From positions 816,001 to 880,000 of the forward strand of contig NC_063079.1 in NCBI RefSeq assembly GCF_022605165.1: DNA of 64,000 nucleotides. The letters are read 5' to 3'. Both the position numbers and the translations under genes were made by a program. This stretch comes from Purpureocillium takamizusanense. Lineage: Eukaryota > Ascomycota > Sordariomycetes > Hypocreales > Ophiocordycipitaceae. The notes under the pieces are model-generated. The model saw only the letters and a list, made by a program, of their open reading frames with translations. It had not been told where the DNA came from and searched no databases. Numbering within the stretch: position 1 is the stretch's first letter; the number at the start of each line of letters is the position of its first letter. This document shows, in pieces, positions 10,401 to 21,408 of the stretch.

Positions 10401-12619
10401 TGGAAGCAACGCTAACTCGGTTCAGGATACTACGTCAGATCTACTGGGGTTTGGAGTGCGTTGCTCGTCATTGGCTGCACTTCTATCTACTCCTTCTTCA
10501 TCACCGTCCCGGCATATTGGCTGAAGTGGTGGACGGGGAGTGAGCCGGGCCAACTCTCATACTATGCAAGCGGTTACGTCCTTCTCGCAGTCGTGGCCTG
10601 GGCGGCGACAAGTGGGACTATGTGGTGAGTGCTCTCAATCTCATCAATCATGGGTGGGAGACCTTGGCTTACCTCGATATAGGAGTATGTCCATGCAGCT
10701 AGCGATACGATCTGGACGAAATCTGCATCAGTCGCTGCTAACGGCAGTCATGGGGTTCGCATGTCTTGAAACTTGATCACGTTACGAATGCACGAGCTGA
10801 TATTTGTCGTAGAGCCCCCTTTTCATTCTTTTCCACCACGGAGATTGGAGTCACAATCAACCGGTATCCTTCACGCCTTTCGCATCTCGCACTAGTGGTA
10901 GAAGCATAGCTGATGATAAGTGGGACACAGTTTTGGCCAGGATATCTCGCTGGTAGACAGGAACCTGCCACACTCATTCATGACTCTATGCACCCGTACG
11001 ACTGCTCTTGGAAGACGTCTAGCATACTTGTCACTGACAGATACCAACAGAGGTATTCAAGCTTTCAGCGCAAATATTGGTCCTCTTACAAGTACAAGGG
11101 CTCTTGATTGCGTGTGTCCCGCTCTGCGCAGTCGTGATATTCCTGATACAGAGACTTTACCTTCGCACATCACGTCAACTCAGAGTCATGGAACTTGAAT
11201 CGCAGGCCGCTCTCTTCTCATCCTTTCTCGAAACGGTAAAGCTCTAGTCCATGCCCTCGACTGCCATGTTGAACGACACGATTCCTGATCATCAGTTATA
11301 GGTGTCCGGTTTGGTGTCCATACGAGCGTTCGGATGGCAGCCGTTGTTCCAATCCAGAAACTCGCAAAGCTTGGACACGTCACTCCGACCCCGATATCTT
11401 TTGTTCTGCTTACAGAGGTGGCTCAACCTTGTCCTGGATTTGACCGCCAGCGCCATCGCCATTGGCATTATTGGCCTCGCCGTTGGACACCCCAGCTCAA
11501 TGTCTGGCGCGGACGTGGGCGTCGCCCTCAACCTGATTCTTGTTGCTAACAACACCCTCATATCACTGGTGTACTCGTGGGCCGGCTTAGAGATGTCTCT
11601 TGGTGCGGTCGCGCGCATACGTGATATCGACCTGCATGCTCCTAGAGAGGATCTGCCTACGGAGAGCACCGTGCCAGACGCCACATGGTCTCAGAAAGGC
11701 GAACTTTGTCTGGACAATGTCACAGTCTACCAGGGGTATAACCAGCTTCTATGCCAAATAAGACTCTGTCCACGGGCTGACGGGATTCTCGTAGCTCAAA
11801 CCACGCTGTTGTGCGAGATGTAAATCTCCACATCCGTGGTGGCCGAAAGGTTGTGATGTGCGGTCGCACGGGAAGGTAAGCTCCCGCCCGAATGTCCAGC
11901 CCTGCTCGCGTGACTGATCGTGTTTTGCTTCTTGAAGCGGCAAGAGCTCACTTCTGATGGCTCTGCTGCGTTTGACAAACTACACCGGTTCCATTACCAT
12001 TGACGGCCTGGACGTCTCGCTCATGCCGCGCTCTGTCCTTCGTCGGCAATGTTTCATCACGATTGCCCAGGACTCGACCGTGATTCCCGAAGCGACGTTG
12101 GCGTTCAACCTCAATCCGTCCTCGCTAGCCAGCGAAGAAGTCTTGCGCGAGGCCCTAGAGAAGGTGGGCTTGCGGCAGGTATTGTCTTCGGACGGTGGTG
12201 GGACGGAAACCGATGTGCTGGAAAGAACATTGTCCTCGCTTCTGCCTCTGTCGGTCGGTCAATTGCAGCTCCTGGCGATGGCCCGTGCCATCGTCCAAAA
12301 GCGATGCTCCCGTGCAAGCACCCCCTTTATCGACCACGACGGGATGCACGAAGCCAGACCAATTGTCCTCCTTGACGAAGCGATGTCCTCGTTGGACCCA
12401 GCCACGGAAGCAACCATCTACGACCTGATCGAGAGCGAGTTTGTGGACGCTGGACACACAGTCATCATTGTCGCGCACCGGCTGAGCGCGCTCTCGGGCA
12501 AGCTGAGGCCCGGGACGGATCTTGTTGCGTTTCTTGACCGGGGATGCGTCGCGCAGGTCGGCACTTATGAAGATTTGGCGGAATTTGTCACGACGGCGGA
12601 AGAGGCATCGAGCAGATAA
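7401..12619 (+). pseudogene. ABCC (MRP-type) multidrug transporter with two in-frame TAG codons
   Basis: Sixteen exons with 15 short introns join without any phase error into 1,436 codons, typical for a fungal ABCC pump. They encode an N-terminal membrane domain, TMD1, NBD1, TMD2 and NBD2. NBD1 has Walker A GPVGSGKT, signature LSGGQRQR and Walker B VAILDDP. NBD2 has Walker A GRTGSGKS, Walker B PIVLLDEAMSSLD, the H-loop IIVAHRL and an altered signature LSVGQLQL. TMD2 shows FFSTTEIGVTINRFGQDISLVD, split by an intron. Two TAG stops interrupt it: 9230-9232, just after a TM helix in TMD1, and 9656-9658, where the family has Tyr after SKRIG in NBD1. Both lie inside conserved coding sequence, so intron removal cannot hide them. 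Three donors are of the unusual GTTCG or GTCAG type. The start at 7401 is uncertain, and an upstream exon is possible. Likely a recently lost transporter; readthrough or sequencing error are alternatives. Confidence 0.85.
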
Positions 12620-13564
12620 GGACGATGTGACGTCTCGGTTGCACGATTCGCCCTCATGGCTGTATTGTGATTCTCCCTCCCTCAACAAGAGTCGAGACGA
12701 AAGCAGAGCTTGCGAGTCTTGGCTAGCGATTGGTGGATAGGGCTTCTCCGTAGCGCAGAGTTCAAGGGTCCGTTGCGGTTCCCTCGAACTCGAAGCCGGT
12801 GGACCCGTGAGGTTCTCGTGCTGTTGCGGTGAAAACTTATAACAACCGGCCATTTCTCCTCTACCTGTTGCAGTTCTCTTCCACAACTTGCCTCCTCATC
12901 TCGTTGTATCCCTCCAAAGACTTTCCCTAGTCAGCACTATTCCTCGCGTTGGAGTGCCACCGCATCGTTGGTCGCGGCGACGCTGAGGTGAGAGCCGCCG
13001 CCACCTTCAATCGCACTCACGATGATTCCATGATGGAGTGGGGTCCTGCCAGGCTTGATTCCATTGACACCAGCCAGGGTCCGGACTTTTTGTACCCTGG
13101 CCAGGTCGCCGAGGCTCTGAGCTGCACCCCTGTTAGCGTCCCGCCCGAGTGGATTGTCTTGAAGCATGGCGTCGAATTTATCCAGCGTCACCGGCCCTTT
13201 CTTCCCGCAACACATGACCAAGCTCTCGGCCATATTGATCAAGCAACGACGAGACAGAGCAGTCCAAGAGCGGGCCCTGATGGCAGGTGAATGCTAGAAT
13301 CATCCAAAACGAGGGCAGTCCATCAGCACCGCCGCAGCCCCATCGCACACGCTGCGGCATGTTGATAAGCAGGACAGCCAGCAGTGGCCCGGTGGCCGAT
13401 GGCAGCCATCCATCATGGTTACATGCGTCGAGAGAGGCATCAGCACGAAAACCGGCCTCCTGTAGTCATCCGCTCATATTGCATTACACGCTGGGTCTTC
13501 TATTTTACATTGGAAACCCCTGACATTACCACTCATACCAATGATGTGACGCTACCAATCACAT
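12620..13564. other. Convergent intergenic, no gene seen
   Basis: This lies between the ends of the ABCC gene (plus) and the GPI-type gene (minus). A minus-strand frame at 12937-13242 has an ATG and about 100 codons but no recognised motif or signal; it may be chance or a gene fragment. Confidence 0.45.
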
Positions 13565-15917
13565 TTACAATGCCGCAGCCAAAATTGCGGCCACTGCCGT
13601 GAGAAGTAGGCAGGCGTGCCGGTCGAGCTGCGAAGCCGCCGCAGTCACAACCGGGGATGAACCAGAAGCCGACGTGCCGGGAACGCCGCCCGTCACTCCG
13701 GGGGCATTGGACCCTGATCCCTCGGGCGTGACCGTGACAGTGCCCATCGACGTTGTGACGCCGTTGACGACAACGCCGGACCCAGAGGTCGGCAAGGAGA
13801 GCGTAGTAGAGTCTCCTAGTGTCACCGCCGGACCCCCAGGCACGAGCGTTGCCGAACCGACAATAAATTGAGACTGCGAGTTCGCCGTGAGAGTCGTCGA
13901 ACCCACGGGGATGACATGGACGGGGGTGGGAAGAGGTGCGCTGCCGTCCCCACCAGCGGGTGACGATGCTGCCGGGTTGCCGTTGCTGCCATTGGGGTCG
14001 CTGCCGGTCTGTCCATTGTTGTTGTCTCCGGTGTTTCCGTTGCCACCGTTGTTGTTGTTTCCATTACCGTTACCGTTTCCGTTGCTGTTATCCCCAGTGT
14101 TGCCGTTGCCACCAGTGTTGCCATTACCACCAGTGTTACCATTGCCGCCGGTGTTGCCATTGCCGCCAGTGTTGCCATTGCCGCCGGTGTTGCCATTGCC
14201 ACCCGTGTTTCCGTCGCCCCCCGTGTTGCCGTTGCCTCCACTAGGACTGGGCTGAGGGTTCTGAGAAGAACCCGCGGGATCTTGCGTGGGAACTCCTGGT
14301 GAAGAAATTGGGGGGTCCGGTGTAGGAACACCCGGCGAGGAGCTTGGGGGATCCGGGGTTGGCGGTGCCTGCGACGAGCTCGAGGGGTCCGGATTCGGAG
14401 GTACCTCAGTGGAAGCTGGTGGAGGCTGCGTGGGAGGGGCTTGAGTGGTGGTCGGTACAGACGGGGGCGTGATGGTGGGAGTGCTTTCCGCTGGAGGAAC
14501 CTCCGTCGTGACTGGCGGCGGCGGCGCGCTGGTCGTGGTCGGCACCAAGACGCTCACCGGAGTGAGAGCTGAGGGCGGGTCATAGAACCTGTTCACGATG
14601 AGCTTCAAGTTCCATGTCATAGGACAATAAGCATGTTTAGGAGTACTGACCCTCCGATTCTGTCAGGAACGCATGATTCCCACGCCGGATCTAGACTTCG
14701 GATCTTGGACGGCAAGATGATTGTAGGATGGCAGGCATCAGCTTTGAAAGGCAACTGTCAGCTTGCACTGAACTTTTCTCGAGACATGTAGGCAAAGGCG
14801 AAAGGGCACGTACGAGTTCCGTCATAGGCTGCTGACGGGTTGCCTGGGACGTATGTATACCCCGCGTCGGACGAGCAATTCTGAGCTACGTCGGCAAAGT
14901 TGAGCGGTGCCGAGCCGGCGACCGTGTAGTACGTGCTTGTCACCGTCTTGGTGATTGATGTGCCACTTATGGTATCTCCTATGGTGTTGGTTACGGTGGC
15001 CGTCGGCGAGAACACCACGGTTGACAGCTCCGTTGGGTCGAAAGCGATAGTGGTGTTGTAAAAGGGCTGGCCTACAGTGCCGCAGTAGTCGTATGCGGAC
15101 AGCGCGGAAAAGCCAATGTACACGCTAGGTGATGTGCTGTTGCGGCCACATGTCAGTCATATATGTGATAACGTGCTGCGGTCTTGTCTACGTACAAGGT
15201 ATAGCCGCCTGAGACGACAGTCGAGGCATGCGGCGTTGTAACTAGAAGCAGGTTAGCATGACAGAAGGCAAGGGAGCACAAGAATGTTTTGCTTACTGCT
15301 TGCCCAGTGAATCAGATGAACGGTAGATGCTTGCACGGTGCACGAGTAACACTGAGAGCAGTTAGTTCGTGTCATGGGGATCGAGAATGGTCGTAAGAAC
15401 GTACGCAAGGTGGTGATGCCGAGCCATACCACCCGTCGGAATGTAGACCACCACCCAGACCAGGATGTCCTGTTTGCGTGTAGGTGTACGTGGTCAGGTC
15501 AGCGGTCGTTATGGTAGTCGGTGTGCCGCTGGCTGTTTCCGTGACGACCTTGGTGCCTGTAGCGAGGGTTCTCGTGTACGTATGCACGGCAGAGTCGGAC
15601 ACCCATTCGTTCAGGGTCATCATACACTGGCAATGCAGGTCGGGCGAGGTGTACAGGCCCTGGTACAATCCGGCTACGATCACGGGGATGCTCGTGCCAT
15701 TGCAGATATACTGGGTATCCTCAGGGTTTCCTGCTGTTGTCGAAGCGAGAGTCGGGGGGGCTGTAATGGTCGAGTTGGCGCCTTGATGGAACGAACCCGC
15801 GGTCAGCGTCCATCATCTCAACCAACACATTTGCTTCGAATGCTCACTTATTGCGGCAGAATACGCCGTCTTGCCGAGCGCAAGCGCGACAAGTAGCTTT
15901 GGAAGTCGGGAAGCCAT
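13565..15917 (-). CDS. GPI-type Ser/Thr/Pro-rich cell-surface protein with hexapeptide repeats
   Basis: Seven exons (15848-15917, 15405-15781, 15297-15351, 15196-15241, 14814-15136, 14651-14690, 13565-14588) join in phase to give 644 residues. Order: signal peptide MASRLPKLLVALALGKTAYS; a cysteine-containing ectodomain with YICNGT, CQC, PPCCYSC and a DGTHPAWESCVPDRIGGFYDPP segment; a Thr/Pro/Ser-rich stalk; a low-complexity block of about eight NGNTGG hexapeptides; and a C-terminal hydrophobic tail (ACLLLTAVAAILAAAL) after a small-residue region, the pattern of a GPI attachment signal. It is expected in the cell wall or plasma membrane outer face. The two small exons near 14.7 kb were placed by phase and are the least certain part. 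The molecular role is unknown; adhesion or wall organisation is an inference. Confidence 0.75.
14093..14245. repeat. 18-base minisatellite coding NGNTGG
   Basis: About eight imperfect copies of an 18-base unit (TGCCATTGCCGCCGGTGT-like) lie in frame in the surface-protein gene, with more degenerate Asn/Gly-rich units to the left. The unit keeps the frame, so copy number can change without breaking the protein. Confidence 0.8.
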
Positions 15918-17332
15918 CGTGACCGTCCAAAACACGCTTCACGATATGCGGCGCTGGTGTCTTTGGCTGAACGCGCGCACCGGGACTGAGATCAACGAGA
16001 GACAGTAACAACGGTTCGCCCAACTTGTGGTCGCCGATTTCGCTCTTCTGCCTTTAATATCAAGGCCTCATAGGGCTATGCGGATGTGCCTGAGATGCGA
16101 CTTTAGTGTACTTATTATCCGGCTTGGGGCACTTGGGCTGGATCCACCACGACTAGTGTTATACCGGGGGGGCCTCGACTCTCATTCAGGGCCACATAGC
16201 GTGCTCCAAGGTCGGATCCGGGGGTCAACAAGGAACAAACGAGGCGTAGGGGCGGAGCAGGACCGAAATGCTAGGTTGTGTCTGGATGACGAGACTGCTG
16301 AATCTGGTTGGCATGCCCGGGGTCACGACTGCCGTCATCAACGGGGACTCCGTGAGAAAGAGCAGGGGGGCCAGGCCGCCGACCCGCTGCACGGGTTGGC
16401 ACAAGCACGACAGGGTCTCTGCTGGTGATGTTATGATCAAGAAGATTACTCGTACTGTTGAGCCAGTGAAGCTTCGCACCACGTGGGAAGAAAGCATCCA
16501 AGTCTGTACTGTTGAGACGTCTTGTCGTTCTTGCTGTTCTTTGAGGTGGCTCATGTCCATCATGAGGCGGAAACGGGGTCACGGAGCGGCGTTTGAGTTT
16601 CTCGTCCCGTCCCTCCTCCCTCCAGCCGTTGCCGAACTCTTCGCGCAGCAGGCGGCGGTGATGTGCCGAGGCTGACGGGCATGGGATTTTCTCGCCAGAC
16701 GCATACCGTCCAGGGAACGCCACGCAGCCACAAGTTCCCTGGCAAATATTTGGTAATGATTCCACGCGCGCACAGTTCAAGGTTGGGGGAGCAATCGCTC
16801 GACTTACACGTATTAGTTGAAGTGGACCCCGACATTTTATTCTTGGGTCTGCTTTTGCGAAAAAGGCGCCATTGCTCGGCAGGGGGGTCTAACTAAGACT
16901 CGTTGCCAACGGTCCCCTAAAATCTCACCGGCTAATTCCATTCCGTGAATGGGGCGACGGCGAGTCTCTGGGTCTATCGCCTGTGGTAGTACGTAGGGGG
17001 TATGCTCACGGCGACCTCCAGGAACCGCGGCGTTGCATCTCATAACGGGGCGCTACTTGTTCATATGCATGTCAAGTCATGGAGCCCGTCGCATTGAAGG
17101 TCGAGGCTCGAAGGCCAAGATTTGGCACGTCCTCCTCGCTTGCTTGTGACTCTGACGATACGTAACCGGCGCACTTTTCTGGGACTGCGAAGGTGGCAAG
17201 GTCGCTCAAAGTTACCATTGTTGCCAGAGTCCCCCCTGCGAATGCGCGCGCGTATGCTCCGTCTGGGAAGCCCAAAGCTCATGACAATGCGGATGAGATA
17301 GATTCGCACCCAGACTGAACACCGGATCCCCG
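15918..17332. other. Divergent intergenic between two surface-protein genes
   Basis: This is the 5' flank of the GPI-type gene on one side and of the pepsin-like gene on the other. The pepsin-like gene probably has a signal-peptide exon somewhere in the right part (about 17000-17330), which I could not place. No other gene or RNA seen. Confidence 0.45.
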
Positions 17333-19307
17333 ATGCGCATCCCTGGGTTGCGCTCTCGGGCGGCAGACCCGGCGGCGCCTGTTGCAGTTTCGGCAAGTCA
17401 GTTCTTGTAAGTAGTCCCTCATCGTCGCGAAGCTTCCTTCCTCGTGTGCATTGACCAGCCCCGGGGAGACTGGCCGGGCTTACACGAAATCGCAGTGAGG
17501 GCATTGACGGACTATGGTCGACGTTTGAGCTGCGCGTCGGTACTCCAGCACAGAACATCCGCTTCTTGCCCGGTACCTCGTCGACGTTGACGACGGTTGT
17601 CCTGCCCGAGGGATGTCAGGGTCAGTGGAAGGACTGCGCCGAGCAGCGGGGCGGCGTGTTCAATAAGACGGCGTCTACGACGTGGGACGAGATCGGCCTG
17701 TTCAATCTTGGCTTTGAGAAGGGCCTGGGATACAGTGACAACGGCGACTTTGGCCAGGACACAGGTTTGTCACGCCTTCTGCACTCTGCTGCAATAAATG
17801 TAGGACATGATATGACTGACCGGTTGCGTTCTCAGTCGGGCTTGGATACCTCGGCAGCGGCGGCCCGGTGGTCAACAAGTCCATCATCGCAGGCGTCGCA
17901 GGATCTGAGTTCTACCTCTCCGTCCTCGGTCTCAAGCCGGAGCCGACAAACTTCACCACGCAAAATGACCCGCAGCCGAGCTTCATGGAGCTGTTGAAGA
18001 AGCAGGCCAAGATCCCCAGCTTGTCCTACAGCTACACAGCGGGGGCGCCGTATCGCCTCAACAAAGCCCTCGGCAGTCTCGTCCTGGGCGGCTACGACAC
18101 CTCCAAGTTCCAAGACACCAACAAGACGCATCGCTTCTTCAGCGACCAGTCGCGTGACCTGACAGTCGGGCTGCAGTCCATCACGACGAATGCCACCGGT
18201 GATGAGTCCAACCTTCTCCCTTCTGGCCTCATCAACCCTTACATCGATTCCTCCATTGCCGAACTATACCTTCCTCTTGATGCCTGCCGGGCATTTGAGA
18301 AGGCCTTTGGCCTTGACTACAACGAGACGGCCGGCATGTACTTTGTCGACGACAAGCTACACAGCAAGCTCATAAGGAACAACCCATCGGTAACGCTCTC
18401 GATAACGACGGCCATCCAGGGCGGGGACAGCTTCAATGTGACTCTCCCGTACGCCAGTTTCGATCTGCAGGCCAAGCCGCCGCGCGTGAAGAACGAAACG
18501 CGGTACTTTCCGCTCAAGAGGGCCGACAACGACACGCAATACACTCTTGGGCGCACCTTTCTTCAAGAGGCATACCTAGTCGTCGACTACGAGCGCAGCA
18601 CCTTTGCCGTCCATCCGCGCGTGTGGAACGCCAGCGCCGTGTCGCACGTCGTGGCCATTCTGCCGCCAGGCGCGGAGACGTCAGCGCCAACGACGCCGAC
18701 AAATGGCAAGGACGAAGGTGGTCTGAGTTCCGGGGCCATAGCCGGAGCGTCGGTGGGCGCCATAGCGGCGTTCGTTCTCATCGTGCTCCTGCCGCTGTGG
18801 TTCTTCCTGATCCTGCCGCGACGCCGCAGGGCGGCCGAGATGAAGAGCAAGGCAGCATCCGAGCAAGGTGCTACGAGCTCGACGGATGGCGTGGACGGCG
18901 CAGCAGCCGGTGCGACCTCAAGCACCGCGGATGCTGCTGAGGATGAGAAGACGGCTGAGATCGAAGGTGACATGCCGAGACCAGAAGTCGAGGGTGACAC
19001 ACCAAGGCCCGAGGTCGAGGGCGACACGCCGACGCCCGAAGTCGAGGGAAGCAGGCCCACGCCCGAGGTGGCGGGTAGCACACCGACCCCCGAGGTTGAA
19101 GGGAGCCATCCTACACCAAAGGGAACAATGAGCGAGCCGGGCACGATGAGCGAGCTGGCCACGCCGTATAGTCCGCCGCCCGCAGAGCTCTTCACCCCGC
19201 CGCCAGAGCTCTTGGGTGTTGAGATTCATGAGATGCCAGGGAGCGATGTCCCGGAATTGGCTGGGAGCGACGTCCCGCATGCGGGGAGAAAGCAAGATAA
19301 AGCATAG
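17333..19307 (+). CDS. Membrane-anchored pepsin-like (A1 fold) protein lacking the first catalytic Asp
   Basis: Exons 17333-17406, 17496-17764 and 17836-19307 join in phase (604 residues as drawn). The A1-like domain runs from EGIDGLWSTFELRVGTPAQNI through VGLGYLGSGGP and GSLVLGGYD to YTLGRTFLQEAYLVVDYE. Where active enzymes have DTG/DTS the sequence reads RFLPGTSSTLTTVV, so the first catalytic Asp is absent. The second site reads PYIDSSIAELYLP, keeping Asp and Ser. A transmembrane helix (SVGAIAAFVLIVLLPLWFFL) follows, then basic residues and a cytoplasmic tail with five decapeptide repeats. Fungi have a group of such degenerate aspartic-protease-like surface proteins. The 5' end is unsure: the drawn start has no signal peptide, so an upstream exon is likely. 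Likely a non-proteolytic surface or sensor protein (inference). Confidence 0.75.
18965..19117 (+). repeat. 30-base tandem repeat coding a decapeptide
   Basis: Five copies of a 30-base unit encode variants of EVEGDTPRP in the cytoplasmic tail of the pepsin-like protein. The Pro/Thr/Glu content suggests an extended tail. Confidence 0.8.
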
Positions 19308-20689
19308 CATGAAGACGAAGTTCCGGGGTGAGAATCGAACCCGAGACAACTTCAACGGGTGGGAGGGCGCTGCCGACGTCGACTGCAGACCGGGCGTTGG
19401 GACAGTTCGGGTACTAATTGATCAGAAACATTGGCGTACCACACGATAAAGAGGGGTGAAACAAAAGGTTATTCGAGCAGGAGAGTGACATGTAGCGAGA
19501 TATAGCTCATGTACGTTTGCACGATGATTACGGGAGAGTGTAAGACTTTCTCTGATATTTGCTTAAAGAGGCTGCATGAACAATAGCGAATGCGGCCTCC
19601 AATCACTCTAATGTTCTCATTCGTGCCGGCCTGTAAACTCTCTACAATCCGCTGATCAGTTCGATGCCGGCATATTCAGCATGCAGCATGCTTGATCCGT
19701 TTGCTCAGCTCTCATGACAAACGGTCGTTGCTGTTGTAATGTCCAATCAGACTACTCGGCGCAGGCCAACTGCCGCCAAGTACTGTGTGACGGGCACTGC
19801 ATACTGGGCACCTCAAAGTTGATGCGAAGAGCGAAGGGGTTGTCTCATTGTAGCAGTCGAGTTCTCGTCCCGACATCGATAATTAAGCCGTCACCATGAT
19901 GGTTGATGTTGACCGGCTCCTCTGACTGCATGTGAAGAGATGGTGCTGCAAGAGCTGTCGTCTTGGTTTCCCGATGATCCGACGGCAACTTGTTTGAACG
20001 AATCGATCATTCATGCTTCCCGTCCTATCATCATTGGCAGCCCCAGAGTCTCGGCAGTCGGCAATCAGTTGCCACCCTCCGGTCACACAACCTATATCAC
20101 GGCAGTAATGCCCGTGTGAAAGAGTTTGCCATGGGCGAGGGCCCGAGCATACGTAACCTGACGGAACACAACGTCCCGCACAGTTGCTATGGCAGTTGAG
20201 CCAAGCGGGGACTTTGCGCAGTGTGCTATAGTTCCACTCGATGAATGCGCACGCATCCAATATTGGACACACGACTGTCGGCAAGGTTGCAGTTTGCATG
20301 TCGAGCCGCGCTTCGCCAAGCTGAACTAGTCACACACGGCTCGTATATGCACATGTTGCAGCGTTGTCTTTGTCCGGGTATGTCATCGCATTGTTGCACC
20401 CGCGAACGGAGAAGTCGGGGGACTCCACGATGAAGCCGAATCATAGCAGTTATGCAACCGTGAACAGAGCATTGGAAGTACAGGGCCGGGCTCAATAGTC
20501 CAATACTCACTGCCGTACATAGGATCAGAAAAACATTTAAACCTCATGATGGCCCCCCAGCTGATAAAATGTCTAGACATGAACCTCCAGACACATTATC
20601 TGACGCACAAAGTCATACCATCAAGTCAACACAACAACCGCTTCAAAGCAAACTTCCTTCAAGCGCAAAAAAAAAAAAGACTACCAGCC
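19308..20689. other. Intergenic, no gene seen
   Basis: This holds the 3' flank of the pepsin-like gene and the promoter of the small secreted protein at 20690. Frames are short and on both strands. A tRNA-like segment near 19325-19362 was examined and rejected. Confidence 0.5.
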
Positions 20690-20896
20690 ATGCATCTTCA
20701 CACTCTCCTCGCGTGCGCAACTGCCCTGTTGATCCCCCTTTGCGCGGGTCAACTTCGGTGTTACGATATATCGAATTACGGAAGTCACATTCACCGGTGC
20801 TCGTCGTGCGATGAGGGGTACCGTTTCCAGCCTGCGGGAACGTGCGACATCGGCTTTGAGTGCTGCAAAGGCCAGTGCTGCATATACGACGACTAG
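20690..20896 (+). CDS. Small secreted cysteine-rich protein, 8 Cys, single exon
   Basis: The open frame extends further upstream, but the ATG at 20690 gives a clean signal peptide (MHLHTLLACATALLIPLCAG) right after an A-rich leader (12 A in a row at about 20667-20678), as expected of a fungal start. The product is 68 residues. The mature part is about 48 residues with eight cysteines arranged C-C-C-C-CC-CC (CSSC, ECC, QCC) and an acidic YDD end. Size, signal and even Cys count suit a disulfide-bonded secreted peptide. Its Cys pattern differs from the other two small secreted proteins here, so they are not copies of one another. Family unknown. Confidence 0.7.
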   Translation: MHLHTLLACATALLIPLCAGQLRCYDISNYGSHIHRCSSCDEGYRFQPAGTCDIGFECCKGQCCIYDD

Positions 20897-21408
20897 TGAG
20901 AGGGATAGGGACTGGACGAGGAGTCCACAGTCTGGCTGTGAGGCACTGCGCGCTGCCATGCTACGTTGATGGTAGGTTGACGCGGGCGAAGCGTGGACAA
21001 CTCCTTGACAAGAAGCTTCGTTGGAGGACGGCCAACCAGGGGGTGTGAATGCTGGAGGTTCGGGATCAGACGCAACTTGCAGCTATAGTCATTAATCACA
21101 CACGTTGGGTAGCAACATTCGAAAGCTAATTGATGGCTCTATCCATGTATTGCATTATTTGGCTTTTTGTGGATATGTATCATTGCAGGTCTCGAGGCAC
21201 CATATTCTCGGGTGGCGTAATCTGAAAGGATACGCTTCGCCTCAACTCTCGGAGGTTCCCCAGAACAAGTCCCGGTGCTTTAAGACGAGTATACAACTGC
21301 CAATGCGCCGCGTGTATGTCTCAACCATGGTCCTATGCAGCAAAGGCATTACCCCATTTATATGTACTCAACGCAACCAGCACGGGCATCATGTTCACGT
21401 TGCCAACG
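20897..21408. other. Convergent intergenic
   Basis: 3' flanks of the small secreted protein and of the alginate-lyase-like gene. Nothing else seen. Confidence 0.6.

Noticed and set aside
7401..12619. A secondary-metabolite cluster around the ABCC gene.
   Set aside because: No polyketide synthase, peptide synthetase, terpene cyclase or P450 was found in the flanking regions.
14093..14245. CRISPR-like array.
   Set aside because: The units are contiguous, in frame, without spacers, and lie inside a fungal coding exon.
19325..19362. Minus-strand string GGTTCGATTCTCACCCCGGAA resembling the 3' end of a tRNA.
   Set aside because: The T stem does not pair over five bases and no matching acceptor, D arm or anticodon stem was found upstream.
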